The translations under genes were made by a program, and so were the position numbers. Shown here one piece after another: positions 1-10,357 of a DNA stretch of 64,000 bases. Source of the stretch: a virus. Numbering within the stretch: the first letter of the stretch is position 1; every line of letters starts with the position of its first letter. Location of the stretch: positions 126,001-190,000 of IMG/VR virus record IMGVR_UViG_3300025162_000016; one strand, 5' to 3'. The notes beneath the pieces are model-generated. The model made no database searches. It was not told where the DNA came from and saw nothing but the letters and a program-made list of their open reading frames with translations.

Positions 1-2
1 GT

Positions 3-2570
3 TATTCCATAACTGCCGGAACGGCGAATGCGATTTCTTTTGTTCCTTTAACATCGACTAGTGCCTCTTGGGTAAGTGCTTCGGTTAAAATAACTACTGC
101 TGATACTGCATCTTATATTTCTTCCAGTAATATTTTTGGTAATGTAACTGCTCTCTCAGCATCATGGGCTAGTGCATCAATCAGTGCTTCATATGCTCCA
201 GTCCAACCAAATTATTCTTCGAGTGTTTCTGTACAATTTGGGACTAAACAAGACACACTTGTAACTGGAAATACTTATTCTATTACATCATCTTGGGCTT
301 TTAATTCATTAACTGCTAGTTATATTTCTTCCAGTAATATTATTGGTAATGTAACCGCATTTTCTGCATCATGGGCATCGGCATCTATTTTTTCGATTAG
401 TGCATCCTATCTATCGGGAGCAACTGCTATTATAGGAAATGGTGCAACCATTGGAGCAATATCTCTAGGAGTTCCAACTTTTTCATCTACTCAAATAGGA
501 TATGGATTAACTGGAAATAATGATAATTCAAGAACAGTTCAAGTAGGATATCAAGCCGGTTCGGATACAACCTCCGCAACTGACGCCGTTCAAATCGGGT
601 TTCAACCGGGACAATTCATATACAATGCAAATAGCTCCGTTCAAGTTGGGGCATATGCTGGCAGATTTGCTACTACTTCATCAAATTCCGTTCATGTTGG
701 ACGTTCAGCCGGAGAAGGATCAACCAACTCGGAACAATCTGTTAAAGTGGGTGCCTATGCTGGCAAGAGTTCACCTACATCTATTAATGCCGTTCAAATC
801 GGTTTTCGGGCAGGAGAATTAACTGGAGATTCCACTAACGCCGTTCAGATCGGAGTACTTGCGGGATATTCCGCAACTCACGCAGAAGGAGCAACCCAAG
901 TCGGTGCTTTTGCAGGACAATATTCTAGCGAAATAAGTTTCTCAACTCAAATAGGATACCGGGCCGGATATGATGCAAAGTTAGCAAATTATACAACGTT
1001 TATCGGAGCATTCGCAGATGCATTCACTCGTTCATTGTCATTAGATGTTCAAAAAAGCATTGCGATAGGATATGGGGCAAAAGTTTCTGCTTCTAACACC
1101 GCTGTAATCGGAGGAACAATTGGAAGTGGAAACGAAGTTAATGTAACCATTGGCGGCACAACTGCTACAAACAGATTAGATGTAATTGGAAATATTTACT
1201 GTAATGTTATAACTGCCTCGTTCCATTTTGGAACCGCCTCGTGGGCACAATCATCTTCCGTGGCATTAACGGCATCTTATGTTTCTTCCAGTAACATTAT
1301 TGGAACCGTATATTCTCTCAGTTCATCATGGGCATCTGCTAGTTTATATGCAACGGGAGCGATTTATGCTTCCAGTTCAATCAGTGCAAGTTGGGCATCA
1401 AGTTCATTATATTCATTGGGGTCGAATTATGCATCAAGGTCAATATCATCTTCTTGGGCATCTGCCAGTTTATATGCCATTGGAGCAATCTACGCTTCCA
1501 GTTCAATTAGTTCTAGCTGGGCTAGCAGTTCTTTAATAGCAGTAAGTTCAATCTATGCATCCAGTTCAGTAACAGCTACTAGTTCGATATTTGCTTCAGC
1601 TAGTTTATATGCGACGGGAGCAATTTATGCGTCCAGTTCAATCAGTGCAAGTTGGGCATCTGCTAGTATATCGTCTAGTTATTTATTTGGATCACATACC
1701 GGCTCTACATTTGGAACATCATCTTGGGCTTTTAATTCATTAACTGCTAGTTATATTTCTTCGAGTAATATTACCGGAAACATTACCGCATTTAGTTCTT
1801 CATGGGCTTCCAGTTCATTGAGTTCAAGCTATCCTTGGTTTACTACCGGAAGTAATATCGCTTATGTCGGCGGAAATGTTGGTATCGGCATTGTTTCTCC
1901 AGTAAATAAATTAGATGTAGTAGGAAATATTTCTTGTTCAGTAATAACCGCTTCTTTATTTTATGGAACCGCAAGTTTGGCATCATATTCTTTAAGTTCA
2001 TCGGTGGCTACGGTATCGACTGGTCCTTATTATTTATTAATGGCAACGGGATCAACTGGGAATCAGCCATTATATATTGACAATGGGGTTACGTTAAATG
2101 CGGCTACGAATACCTTAACAGTAACGTCATCGAATGCCTTATATGCAATAACTGCTAGTGGAACTACACCGGGATTAAATGCGAGTAATAGAATTACCTG
2201 GACGGCGGGGGAGATGATATTTAGCAGTGGGGTGCCGTATAATCTTGAAGTGGCTCAATTATTGGCAGGGGGATCATGTTTAGTGAAATTGACGATACAG
2301 GGAGACGATGTTAACACGGGGACTCCATATACGTATTATGGAGAATTTATGGTATTGAGAGTTTATTTGGGGGCGAGTCCGCAACCGGGGTATATATTGC
2401 GGCAGATTTCCAGTCCGACCTGGGCGATAACGTCTACGATTATAGATCCCGGTGCTGGTACCCCTAATACATTACAAATATATAATCTCTCGTTCACAGT
2501 AAATCAAACGACAACTGCGAGATATTTAATGGAGAAGTGGTTGTTTGTGGGCAGTGGTTATGGAGTTTAA
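3..2570 (+). CDS. Repetitive tail-fibre-like protein, 5' end outside window
   Basis: The reading frame is open from base 3, so the gene begins before the window; the first in-window ATG near 747 is internal. Three repeat styles are visible. Ser/Ala-rich repeats of the type SASWASSSLY occur at both ends. A run of about ten repeats built on VQIGxxAG with 17-18 residue spacing (about 490-1080) resembles the left-handed beta-roll of trimeric adhesin heads. Cassettes reading LDVxGNISCSVITASLF precede the tip. The last ~180 residues are non-repetitive and could be the receptor-binding tip. Low-complexity Ser/Ala beta-repeats of this kind are usual in trimeric phage fibres. It ends 3 bp before the next fibre gene, which shares nearly identical segments (1828-1880 versus 2748-2800), so the two are probably paralogous parts of one fibre or alternative adhesins. 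A fibre role is inferred from repeat style and position. Confidence 0.8.
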   Translation, partial: YSITAGTANAISFVPLTSTSASWVSASVKITTADTASYISSSNIFGNVTALSASWASASISASYAPVQPNYSSSVSVQFGTKQDTLVTGNTYSITSSWAFNSLTASYISSSNIIGNVTAFSASWASASIFSISASYLSGATAIIGNGATIGAISLGVPTFSSTQIGYGLTGNNDNSRTVQVGYQAGSDTTSATDAVQIGFQPGQFIYNANSSVQVGAYAGRFATTSSNSVHVGRSAGEGSTNSEQSVKVGAYAGKSSPTSINAVQIGFRAGELTGDSTNAVQIGVLAGYSATHAEGATQVGAFAGQYSSEISFSTQIGYRAGYDAKLANYTTFIGAFADAFTRSLSLDVQKSIAIGYGAKVSASNTAVIGGTIGSGNEVNVTIGGTTATNRLDVIGNIYCNVITASFHFGTASWAQSSSVALTASYVSSSNIIGTVYSLSSSWASASLYATGAIYASSSISASWASSSLYSLGSNYASRSISSSWASASLYAIGAIYASSSISSSWASSSLIAVSSIYASSSVTATSSIFASASLYATGAIYASSSISASWASASISSSYLFGSHTGSTFGTSSWAFNSLTASYISSSNITGNITAFSSSWASSSLSSSYPWFTTGSNIAYVGGNVGIGIVSPVNKLDVVGNISCSVITASLFYGTASLASYSLSSSVATVSTGPYYLLMATGSTGNQPLYIDNGVTLNAATNTLTVTSSNALYAITASGTTPGLNASNRITWTAGEMIFSSGVPYNLEVAQLLAGGSCLVKLTIQGDDVNTGTPYTYYGEFMVLRVYLGASPQPGYILRQISSPTWAITSTIIDPGAGTPNTLQIYNLSFTVNQTTTARYLMEKWLFVGSGYGV
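480..1080 (+). repeat. VQIGxxAG beta-roll repeats inside fibre gene
   Basis: About ten degenerate repeats of roughly 17-18 codons encode a (V/T)Q(I/V)GxxAG core. Periodic short strands with conserved Gly resemble YadA/Hep_Hag-type head repeats. The similarity is by eye. Confidence 0.6.
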
Positions 2571-2573
2571 AAT

Positions 2574-5500
2574 ATGGCAAATATAACACAAGTAGTTGAA
2601 AACATAGCATATGGAACAGCGTCGTTGTATGGAACAGCCTCCTGGGCTCTTAATTCCAAAACCGCATCCTATATTTCTTCCAGTAATATTATTGGTAATG
2701 TTACCGCCCTCTCTGCTTCTTGGGCGAGTAGCTCTCTAAGCTCATCTTATCCTTGGTTTACTACCGGAAGCAATATCGCTTATGTCGGCGGAAATGTGGG
2801 AATTGGGACTACGAGTCCTGCTCAGAAGCTACATATTGAAAGCTCTACCAGTGCCACCTCTCAATTGCTTATTCGCAATACGGCAATCGCTTTTGGTAGT
2901 GGGTATTCATCTGCCTTATTATTCGCTCCGATTTCATCCTTTGGTGGGACTACGGAAGCGTTATCGGGTGCGAGTATTAAATCGATAACCAGTGATAACT
3001 ATTCCACCGACCTTTTATTTAGTAATTTTGACCAAAATCGTGGAACTTTTGCGGAATCAATGAGGATAACAAGTATCGGCAACGTTGCCATTGGCACTAC
3101 TACTTCGAGCGGACAACAAGTAACAATCAATTCGAATCAAGGAGGAGTAGGAAACGCCGCTCTTAAAATAATTTATAACAATAGTTCGGTTTTAGGTGAA
3201 GTCGCTGTATTAGCTCACCGAACCACGGGATGGAGCAGTTTATATGTTAGCGGCTCTGGAGTTAGTTTGGTCAATGCGGTTTTTGTAGAAGGAGATAAAC
3301 CGGTTATACTCAATGCGGGCAATGTAGGCATCGGGACGACGACTCCGAACAACAAACTGGAAGTGAATGGTAATTTGTATGTGGGAGGTGGGTCTGGTGG
3401 GTCTGGGACAGCGACTCAAAGTGGTTTTCAAGATACCTATGGTGGTATTCGTTCTGCTCTGTTTTTGAGAAATAGTGCAGATTATGCGGCTAGCAGAGGG
3501 ACAGGTATTGATTTTCAAAGTGGAGCAGGAGTCGCCAAAACGAGAATATATTCCCAAGCTCTTGATGCTAATCAAGATGGTTATTATATGGCGTTTGCTA
3601 CAACTCCGACGGGTGGAACTATTGGCGAAAAAATGAGATTGAGTGCAACGGGTGGCTTGTCTTTGGGGACTTATACTGGCACAGACCCAGGGGCAGGGTC
3701 AATGATAATAAGTGGCAACGTCGGAATAGGAACTATTTCTCCGGTAAACAGATTAGATGTAGTAGGAAATATCAGTTGTAGTGTAATCACGGCCAGTTTA
3801 TTCAACGGCATTGCCACTAATATAAGCGGTGGAGTTGCAAATTATATACCAATATGGGCCAGTGGAACTACTCTATCCAGTAGTAATATCTATCAAACCG
3901 GAGGTAATGTCGGAATTGGGACGACGTCACCGGGACAGAAATTATCGGTGGCCGGTGGGACTATGACTTTTTCGGCTGGTGGACTTTCCAATCCCGCTGT
4001 TGGTATTGGAAATACTCAAGCCGCTGCTCAAGCGGAACTGGCAGGTTTCTATACCTACGATAGTTCCAGCGGTTATCAGGGTTGGATTGGTGGTATTGCG
4101 GTAGGAGGAGAAGCGGGAGGTTGGGGAGCAAAAACTTTGAGATTTCAAGTTCCTGATGGTAGTGGAAATCCCGTTAATGCGTTGAACATTTTGGGAGGTA
4201 ACGGATATGTCGGCATCGGGACGACGGCACCGGGGGCAACGTTAGATGTTTCGGCATTTTCCAGCATAAGAGGCCCCGAAATAAGATTGACCGACAGAAC
4301 TGTTATTGCTGCTGCTAGAAACTGGGTCATCGGTAATGCTGTAGGAAATCTTTCATATGGCTCATTTGGTATCTCTTACGGGTCATCTCAAGGAGCTACC
4401 CCCGATGCAAATACGGCGCTTGCGATATTAAATAACGGCAACGTCGGTATCGGGACTACTAGTCCTGCGACAAAACTTCATATTTCTGGAGCAACAGGTG
4501 TCGCTTCTTCAATGTTATTAACTGATACTACGGACAGTGCGGAAATGGTATTCAGACCTGTTTCGGGAGGGGGTTTAATTGCGGTTACTGACCCAAAAGA
4601 TATTTTGTTTGGAACATACTCTACACCTTCAGGTTTGTCGGGCTATACGCAGAACATGGTAATAAAAGGAAGCGGCAACGTCGGCATCGGGACGACGAGT
4701 CCTAGGGCGAAGTTACACGTTAGTACTGGAAGTATTCAATTAGAAGAAAATTATGGTATAAACTGGTTAGTGTCAGGAACTACTCGTCGCATGTTAGCCT
4801 ATGCTGGAAGTAATATTTATTTTGGTAGTATAGACAACGATATTGCTACCAACAATTATTATCGTGCGGGTAGTACTGGCGTGCATATTTTCGAAACCAA
4901 TGGGGGAGAAAAAATGCGTATCACAAATACCGGCAATGTCGGTATTGGTACTGACACTCCCGGTGGAGGATTAGACGTAAGGGTTGTCGGGGCGGGTATT
5001 GCTACTCAAAAAACGGCGGATAGCGTGAGACTTGGTTCTTCTGCTTCCGGACGAAGTTCAATTTGGTTGGATACTTCAAACACCACCTATACGTGGCGAG
5101 CTTGGTTTATAGAAAATTATCTCGGCGATCTCAATATCGGAAGACCAAGCCTAACTGTTATGACTCTTTTAAACGGAGGTAATGTCGGGATTGGGACTAC
5201 TAGTCCACAGGCGTTGACAAGTCTTTCTGGGCTAATTGGCGCACCCGGTATAACAGATAAAGGGATATTACAAATTTATACAGATGCAACTACTCATCCT
5301 GGTAGTGCGGTAAATGTTGGTCTTAGTATTGGAGGCTATTTAGCATATCCGTATGGGATGTGGATTCAATCTATGGATTCAAGGGCTAATCAAAATACCG
5401 CTTACCCAATCATTTTAAATCCACTTGGCGGCAACGTCGGCATCGGGACGACGAGTCCCGGCAGTTCTTTACATGTTTATAGTGCTGGCACGACGGCTTT

Positions 5501-8500
5501 CATTCAAGTTGATACTATCGCTGCTAATACTTCACAATTTAGACTACTTAAAGATAATGTTCTTAAATGGGCAATATATTCTCCCGCTGGTTCAAATGAT
5601 TTAAGATTTTATGATGCTGCGGATAGAGTTACAATTCAAAGTGGCGGCAATGTTGGTATCGGCACTACTACACCCGAAGCATTATTAACGTTGTCCAAAG
5701 ATGCGGATATTGCCATCCGATTTAACACGACATCCGCCGTCACAGTTGCACGTAATTGGGCAATAGATGCATCAAGACTCGCTTATGGTGATTTAGCGGT
5801 AATGCAATCAACCGCTCTCGGAGGTGATCCCCTAGCAGCAGGAACTGCTAGAATGTATTTTGATTATTCAGGCTATGTCGGTATCGGGACGACGAGTCCG
5901 GAATCTTTGTTACATATATCCGGAGGAGCAGTAGATATATCTCCCGGCGCAAATGGTAATTATAATGAAGGCATACGTATTCATCCTGCTAATAATGATT
6001 ATTCAACTATTGTAATAGGTGCGGTTTCTGGAGCAAATGGATCTGGAACCGGACAATGGAATTTTTTAAGATATCCGGCGGCAAATGGCAATATGTTTTC
6101 TATCCTACATAATGCCGCAAATGTTATGACTATGACGACAGGTAGTAATATCGGCATCGGGACGACGACACCAGTCGCTAAACTTGATGTAAACGGTACA
6201 ATTAATTCCGGAACTGGTCATATATATTTATCTAGGAACCTTACTGATTTATCGGCTCGTCGAAACTGGGGATTTGTAACTGAACAAGACACTGTTGGTG
6301 ATTTTAGTATTAGGGAAAGCACTTCTAATGTTAATGACCCCGCTTCTTCTAGGTTGACTATTTTAAGCGGCGGCAACGTCGGCATCGGGACGACGAGTCC
6401 AGGAGCGAAGTTGGAAGTTAATGGAAGCATTAATGCTAAAACTGCTGGTAGCAATATCATTTCTTCTACAGTATCAGGCACTGGTGTATATGCATCGGTT
6501 CAAACTGCCGCAGATACCGCTGGATTATACCAATGTACATTCGGTTCGACTTACGGCGGAACTCTATATGGCGGAGTTACGGGAAACAATCAAGTTGTCA
6601 GTGAAGTTCAAGGGGCAAGTAGTTATTATTTTGGAACGGTTGGTACTGCTCCGATTTATTTCGCTCCACAAAGAAGTATTGCAATGACAATATTAAATAA
6701 TGGCAACGTCGGCATAGGAACTATTTCTCCGGTAAACAGATTAGATGTAGTAGGAAATATCAGTTGTAGTGTAATCACGGCCAGTTTATTTTTTGGTACT
6801 GCATCAAGAGCAACCAATGCATTGACAGCGGCATATGTATCAAATACTGGAGTAGTAATAGATACTACCGGAATGAATGTTAATAATGCTACCACCTATG
6901 GGGTTACTGGTATTAATTTCAGTTCCGGAATAACTTATGTATCCAGTAGTGGAATTATCTTTACTTCCGGTAATAGTTACAAAGATGGCGCTGCTACCGC
7001 TTCTTTATTCGGTACGGCCAGTTGGGCACTTAATGCCAAAACCGCCAGTTATATCTCCTCTACCAATATCTCCGGTAATGTCACTGCCTTTAGTGCAAGT
7101 TGGGCCAGTTCTTCTTTAAGCTCATCCTACCCCTGGCTTACCACCGCCGACAATATTTCTTATGTCGGCGGTAACGTCGGTATCGGGGTATCTGCTTTCG
7201 GAAGTACTGCGGAAAAATTATTGGTCTCCGGAACAACTTATAACGTAATCAGTGGCGTAGGAACTCTAGATAATTATTTACAATTAAATATTAAAAATAG
7301 TAGCGCCGGTGTCGCCGCCAGTTCAGATATAGTAGCAACTAATAATACCGGCAATGAAACCGGTAATTTCGTAGACTTAGGTATTAATAGCAGCGGTTAT
7401 ACTTCCAATGTCGTCGGATTACAAAATGATGGCTATTTGTATAATACCGGTAGTAATTTCTATATCGGTAATATAACCACTGGTAAAAATCTCTACCTGT
7501 TCGCAGGTGGAACCGCCGATACCGCCTCCGTAATAATAAATTCTTCTAAAAATGTCGGCATCGGTACAATTTCCCCAGTAAATAAATTAGATGTATTCGG
7601 TAATATATCATGTAGTATAATCACCGCTTCTTTATTTTATGGTACCGCTTCCAGAGCAACTACTGCTACCACCGCATTATCAAGTTCCACTGGGGTGTCT
7701 TCTGATAGTACAGATTATAATTTAACAATGGTGGCCGGAAGTGGTAATCAACCATTACTAGCAGATACACATCCAAGTTTAGTATGGAATCCAGGAACAA
7801 CCGGAGTCGGTCTATTAAAAGTAGGTGGATTATTAAATCTTAGAGATCCTAATTCGACGACGGTTTTATATAGAGATACATATATAGAAGATGCGGGCGG
7901 TGCAATACGATTTACAACAAGCGGATCAACTTATACCACATTCGGGGTTACTGGAAATATCACTATTCCCGTAACCGCCAAATTAGTCGGAACATCCAGT
8001 TGGGCAGTAAGTGCCTCCTGGGCTCCCTCTGTAGCTGCTAGTTTATATGTCACCGGCGCAATCTATGCCTCCAGTTCTATTAGTGCATCATGGGCATCAT
8101 CGAGTTTATATTCTATTGGGGCAATCTATGCCTCCAGTTCTATTAGTGCATCATGGGCATCATCGAGTTTATATTCTATTGGGGCAATCTATGCCTCCAG
8201 TTCTATTAGTGCATCATGGGCATCATCGAGTTTATATTCTATTGGGGCAATCTATGCCTCCAGTTCTATTAGTGCATCATGGGCATCATCGAGTTTATAT
8301 TCTATTGGGGCAATCTATGCCTCCAGTTCTATTAGTGCATCATGGGCCAGTGCATCTATAAGCTCATCCTACCCTTGGCGTGCCATTGGAACAGATGTTT
8401 CTTATATGGGCGGTAATGTAGGAATTGGTACAACTACCCCAATAGGAGCAGATTCAACAAACCGAACCTTCCAAATCGGCGATCGGTTTGTAATTCAAAG

Positions 8501-9452
8501 TACTGTCGGCAATCAAACTACTATTGCAAATAATGCGTATTATGACGGAGGTTGGAAAAAAATAGTTACCGGAGCTTCAACCGCAGTTCGGTTAAATGGA
8601 CTGGGTACCGCCGGAGATATTACTTTTACCACCAGTGCGAGTGCGGCAGGTGGAACTGCAATGAATAATTGGGATAGCACTGATATTAAAATGACCATTC
8701 TAAATGGCGGTAATGTCGGTATCGGACTTGCCAATCCAGGAGCAAAATTGCAAGTAGCTGGTAATATTAGACTACCAAATGCCGGTGGATATCTTGAATG
8801 GCTGGATGCGGGCGGCGGAGCTAATATTGGATTTTATGCTTCTGTCAATGATTTAGCATTTTATACAGCGGGAACTAATCGCATGCAAATTGATACTGCC
8901 GGTGGAGTGTCAATTGGAAATGATACATATGTAACCACAACCCCACCATCTAATGGACTAATAATCAGTGGTGCCGTTGGTATTGGTTCACTCGCCCCGG
9001 TAAATAAATTAGATGTAGTTGGTAATATATCATGTAGTGTAATCACCGCTTCTTTATTTTATGGAACCGCTTCCCGAGCAGTTAGTTCATCCTTTGCTAT
9101 AACGGCATCCTATGCCTCAAATGCCGCTTCATCAACTCCGTCAAATGTATATACATTAGTTAATAATTCCGCACAAACACAATCAGTAAATTTTACTATG
9201 CCTTATATTGCAGTAACTGCCGGTGCTGGAAATTTATATTTTATTACCTCTTCAAATAGAACCGCCGTTAGCTCAACCGTAATATACGTCTCTGCCTCTT
9301 ATTCAAGATTGTTACGCTGGAATGAAGACTGGCAATACTTAACTCAACCCCATCCCAATAGCCTAGCCGCCGATGAATCATTAATAGCAAGCTTTACTTG
9401 CTTCGGTACCAATGAAACCGATGTAATAGTAGCAATCGCCGTAACAGTATAA
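2574..9452 (+). CDS. Giant tail-fibre protein (2292 aa) with about 21 GNVGIGTTSP repeats
   Basis: This 2292-residue protein is dominated by about 21 copies of a GNVGIGTTSP-xx-KLxV motif spaced 40-110 residues apart, with diverse beta-rich inserts between copies. The motif is common in long phage fibres and adhesins, where it often lies upstream of an intramolecular chaperone domain. I do not see the catalytic Ser-Lys layout of such a chaperone at this C terminus. Four copies of an LDVxGNISCSxITASLF cassette are shared with the upstream gene. A 21-residue AIYASSSISASW-type unit is tandemly repeated near residues 1830-1920. The last ~110 residues are unique and may be the tip. The ATG follows the previous stop by 3 bp. 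Role: host recognition fibre, inferred from repeats, size and neighbours. Confidence 0.85.
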   Translation: MANITQVVENIAYGTASLYGTASWALNSKTASYISSSNIIGNVTALSASWASSSLSSSYPWFTTGSNIAYVGGNVGIGTTSPAQKLHIESSTSATSQLLIRNTAIAFGSGYSSALLFAPISSFGGTTEALSGASIKSITSDNYSTDLLFSNFDQNRGTFAESMRITSIGNVAIGTTTSSGQQVTINSNQGGVGNAALKIIYNNSSVLGEVAVLAHRTTGWSSLYVSGSGVSLVNAVFVEGDKPVILNAGNVGIGTTTPNNKLEVNGNLYVGGGSGGSGTATQSGFQDTYGGIRSALFLRNSADYAASRGTGIDFQSGAGVAKTRIYSQALDANQDGYYMAFATTPTGGTIGEKMRLSATGGLSLGTYTGTDPGAGSMIISGNVGIGTISPVNRLDVVGNISCSVITASLFNGIATNISGGVANYIPIWASGTTLSSSNIYQTGGNVGIGTTSPGQKLSVAGGTMTFSAGGLSNPAVGIGNTQAAAQAELAGFYTYDSSSGYQGWIGGIAVGGEAGGWGAKTLRFQVPDGSGNPVNALNILGGNGYVGIGTTAPGATLDVSAFSSIRGPEIRLTDRTVIAAARNWVIGNAVGNLSYGSFGISYGSSQGATPDANTALAILNNGNVGIGTTSPATKLHISGATGVASSMLLTDTTDSAEMVFRPVSGGGLIAVTDPKDILFGTYSTPSGLSGYTQNMVIKGSGNVGIGTTSPRAKLHVSTGSIQLEENYGINWLVSGTTRRMLAYAGSNIYFGSIDNDIATNNYYRAGSTGVHIFETNGGEKMRITNTGNVGIGTDTPGGGLDVRVVGAGIATQKTADSVRLGSSASGRSSIWLDTSNTTYTWRAWFIENYLGDLNIGRPSLTVMTLLNGGNVGIGTTSPQALTSLSGLIGAPGITDKGILQIYTDATTHPGSAVNVGLSIGGYLAYPYGMWIQSMDSRANQNTAYPIILNPLGGNVGIGTTSPGSSLHVYSAGTTAFIQVDTIAANTSQFRLLKDNVLKWAIYSPAGSNDLRFYDAADRVTIQSGGNVGIGTTTPEALLTLSKDADIAIRFNTTSAVTVARNWAIDASRLAYGDLAVMQSTALGGDPLAAGTARMYFDYSGYVGIGTTSPESLLHISGGAVDISPGANGNYNEGIRIHPANNDYSTIVIGAVSGANGSGTGQWNFLRYPAANGNMFSILHNAANVMTMTTGSNIGIGTTTPVAKLDVNGTINSGTGHIYLSRNLTDLSARRNWGFVTEQDTVGDFSIRESTSNVNDPASSRLTILSGGNVGIGTTSPGAKLEVNGSINAKTAGSNIISSTVSGTGVYASVQTAADTAGLYQCTFGSTYGGTLYGGVTGNNQVVSEVQGASSYYFGTVGTAPIYFAPQRSIAMTILNNGNVGIGTISPVNRLDVVGNISCSVITASLFFGTASRATNALTAAYVSNTGVVIDTTGMNVNNATTYGVTGINFSSGITYVSSSGIIFTSGNSYKDGAATASLFGTASWALNAKTASYISSTNISGNVTAFSASWASSSLSSSYPWLTTADNISYVGGNVGIGVSAFGSTAEKLLVSGTTYNVISGVGTLDNYLQLNIKNSSAGVAASSDIVATNNTGNETGNFVDLGINSSGYTSNVVGLQNDGYLYNTGSNFYIGNITTGKNLYLFAGGTADTASVIINSSKNVGIGTISPVNKLDVFGNISCSIITASLFYGTASRATTATTALSSSTGVSSDSTDYNLTMVAGSGNQPLLADTHPSLVWNPGTTGVGLLKVGGLLNLRDPNSTTVLYRDTYIEDAGGAIRFTTSGSTYTTFGVTGNITIPVTAKLVGTSSWAVSASWAPSVAASLYVTGAIYASSSISASWASSSLYSIGAIYASSSISASWASSSLYSIGAIYASSSISASWASSSLYSIGAIYASSSISASWASSSLYSIGAIYASSSISASWASASISSSYPWRAIGTDVSYMGGNVGIGTTTPIGADSTNRTFQIGDRFVIQSTVGNQTTIANNAYYDGGWKKIVTGASTAVRLNGLGTAGDITFTTSASAAGGTAMNNWDSTDIKMTILNGGNVGIGLANPGAKLQVAGNIRLPNAGGYLEWLDAGGGANIGFYASVNDLAFYTAGTNRMQIDTAGGVSIGNDTYVTTTPPSNGLIISGAVGIGSLAPVNKLDVVGNISCSVITASLFYGTASRAVSSSFAITASYASNAASSTPSNVYTLVNNSAQTQSVNFTMPYIAVTAGAGNLYFITSSNRTAVSSTVIYVSASYSRLLRWNEDWQYLTQPHPNSLAADESLIASFTCFGTNETDVIVAIAVTV
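8058..8347 (+). repeat. 63-bp perfect tandem repeat in fibre gene
   Basis: Four identical 63-bp units start at 8058, 8121, 8184 and 8247, followed by a partial fifth from 8310 to about 8347. Each encodes 21 residues in frame. Identity at the DNA level, including silent positions, indicates recent expansion and a site prone to copy-number change. Confidence 0.95.
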
Positions 9453-9464
9453 AAATAAAATAAT

Positions 9465-10238
9465 ATGTTTGGATCATTATCAGATGCCGCCTTCGTAGGA
9501 GAAAATGTATACAGTGGAAGTGTATTAGCTATCGATTTTAATTATGGAGTAAATCCGCCGGCAGTACAAAGAACTTTAAATGCTAATATTGTATCTAATA
9601 CAGTTGATATTAGCAACGTTCATTGGAGAAGATTATATGCTACTAGATGTCCCAATCTTATATATCTGTTTGCGGTATCGTGCAATCTAAGTTATATAAG
9701 CATATTAAATTGCCCAAATATCGATTATCTCTATTGCGATATTAATAATTTAACGTCATTGGATTTAAGTTATTCAAAAATTACTACGCTCTCTGTTTTA
9801 CTTTGCCACCACAATCAATTACAAGTATTAACATTAGGTAGTTGTTTAGTACAAGATCAATTGGAATGTCATAATAATCAACTCACTTCATTGGATTTAC
9901 ATACTCAAACCTCATTAATATATTTAAATTGCAGTACTAATCCACTGGCATCATTAAACGTGCATACGGCTTCGGCGTTAACAAATTTAAATGTACGTGA
10001 TTGTTCTGCATTGAGAATCTTGGATGCGTATGGAACAGCACTAGATCAAAATATGATCGATATCGTATATGGAGATCTACTTTATAATGCAATAACTTAT
10101 AATTTACGTGGTAATGGAAATGTAGATTTAAGAGTAGCCAATGCCAGTGTAACTCCATCCGCAACCGGTATAGGATATAGAAATACTCTAACAAGTACCT
10201 CATATTTATGGACTTGTATAGACAATGACAATTTTTGA
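9465..10238 (+). CDS. Leucine-rich-repeat-like protein
   Basis: The 257-residue product contains irregular leucine-rich repeats of about 20-22 residues, with cores such as NQLTSLDLHTQTSLIYLNCS and LTNLNVRDCSALRILDA. The NxL/CxxL spacing resembles BspA-type or F-box-like LRRs. The first ~45 residues and the last ~40 are not repeats. It follows the giant fibre gene by 12 bp and is probably co-transcribed with it. This suggests a virion or fibre accessory that binds a partner or host surface. There is no signal peptide or membrane segment. LRR assignment is by pattern. Function is inferred only from context; an adhesin-tip or fibre-assembly role are both possible. Confidence 0.65.
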   Translation: MFGSLSDAAFVGENVYSGSVLAIDFNYGVNPPAVQRTLNANIVSNTVDISNVHWRRLYATRCPNLIYLFAVSCNLSYISILNCPNIDYLYCDINNLTSLDLSYSKITTLSVLLCHHNQLQVLTLGSCLVQDQLECHNNQLTSLDLHTQTSLIYLNCSTNPLASLNVHTASALTNLNVRDCSALRILDAYGTALDQNMIDIVYGDLLYNAITYNLRGNGNVDLRVANASVTPSATGIGYRNTLTSTSYLWTCIDNDNF

Positions 10239-10266
10239 TATAAAATGTCAAATAATCATAAAAATA

Positions 10267-10357
10267 AGTTGTTTTTCCAGTTTTGAATAATACATATTCT
10301 TGGTTGAATAATCGATAACGATATTAGATTTTCCGGTGTAAATGCCGAAAAACAACT
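10267..10357 (+). other. Long-range inverted repeat in intergenic region (possible structured leader)
   Basis: A perfect 11-bp inverted repeat (AGTTGTTTTTC at 10267-10277 and its complement at 10347-10357) encloses 69 bases that hold smaller pairings, such as CGG/CCG around 10334-10347. In RNA this could form a closed multi-hairpin domain 36 nt before the 10394 start. It is not followed by a T-run, so it is not a plain terminator. Confidence 0.4.

Noticed and set aside
8058-8347. CRISPR-like or non-coding repeat
   Set aside because: The 63-bp units are in frame inside a fibre gene and have no spacers.
8047-8361. Second-frame gene over the tandem repeat
   Set aside because: The open frame is a by-product of the 63-bp repeat, and the fibre frame continues through it.
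2574-9452. C-terminal intramolecular chaperone peptidase domain on the giant fibre
   Set aside because: The repeats usually accompany one, but the last ~110 residues show no matching catalytic Ser/Lys pattern.
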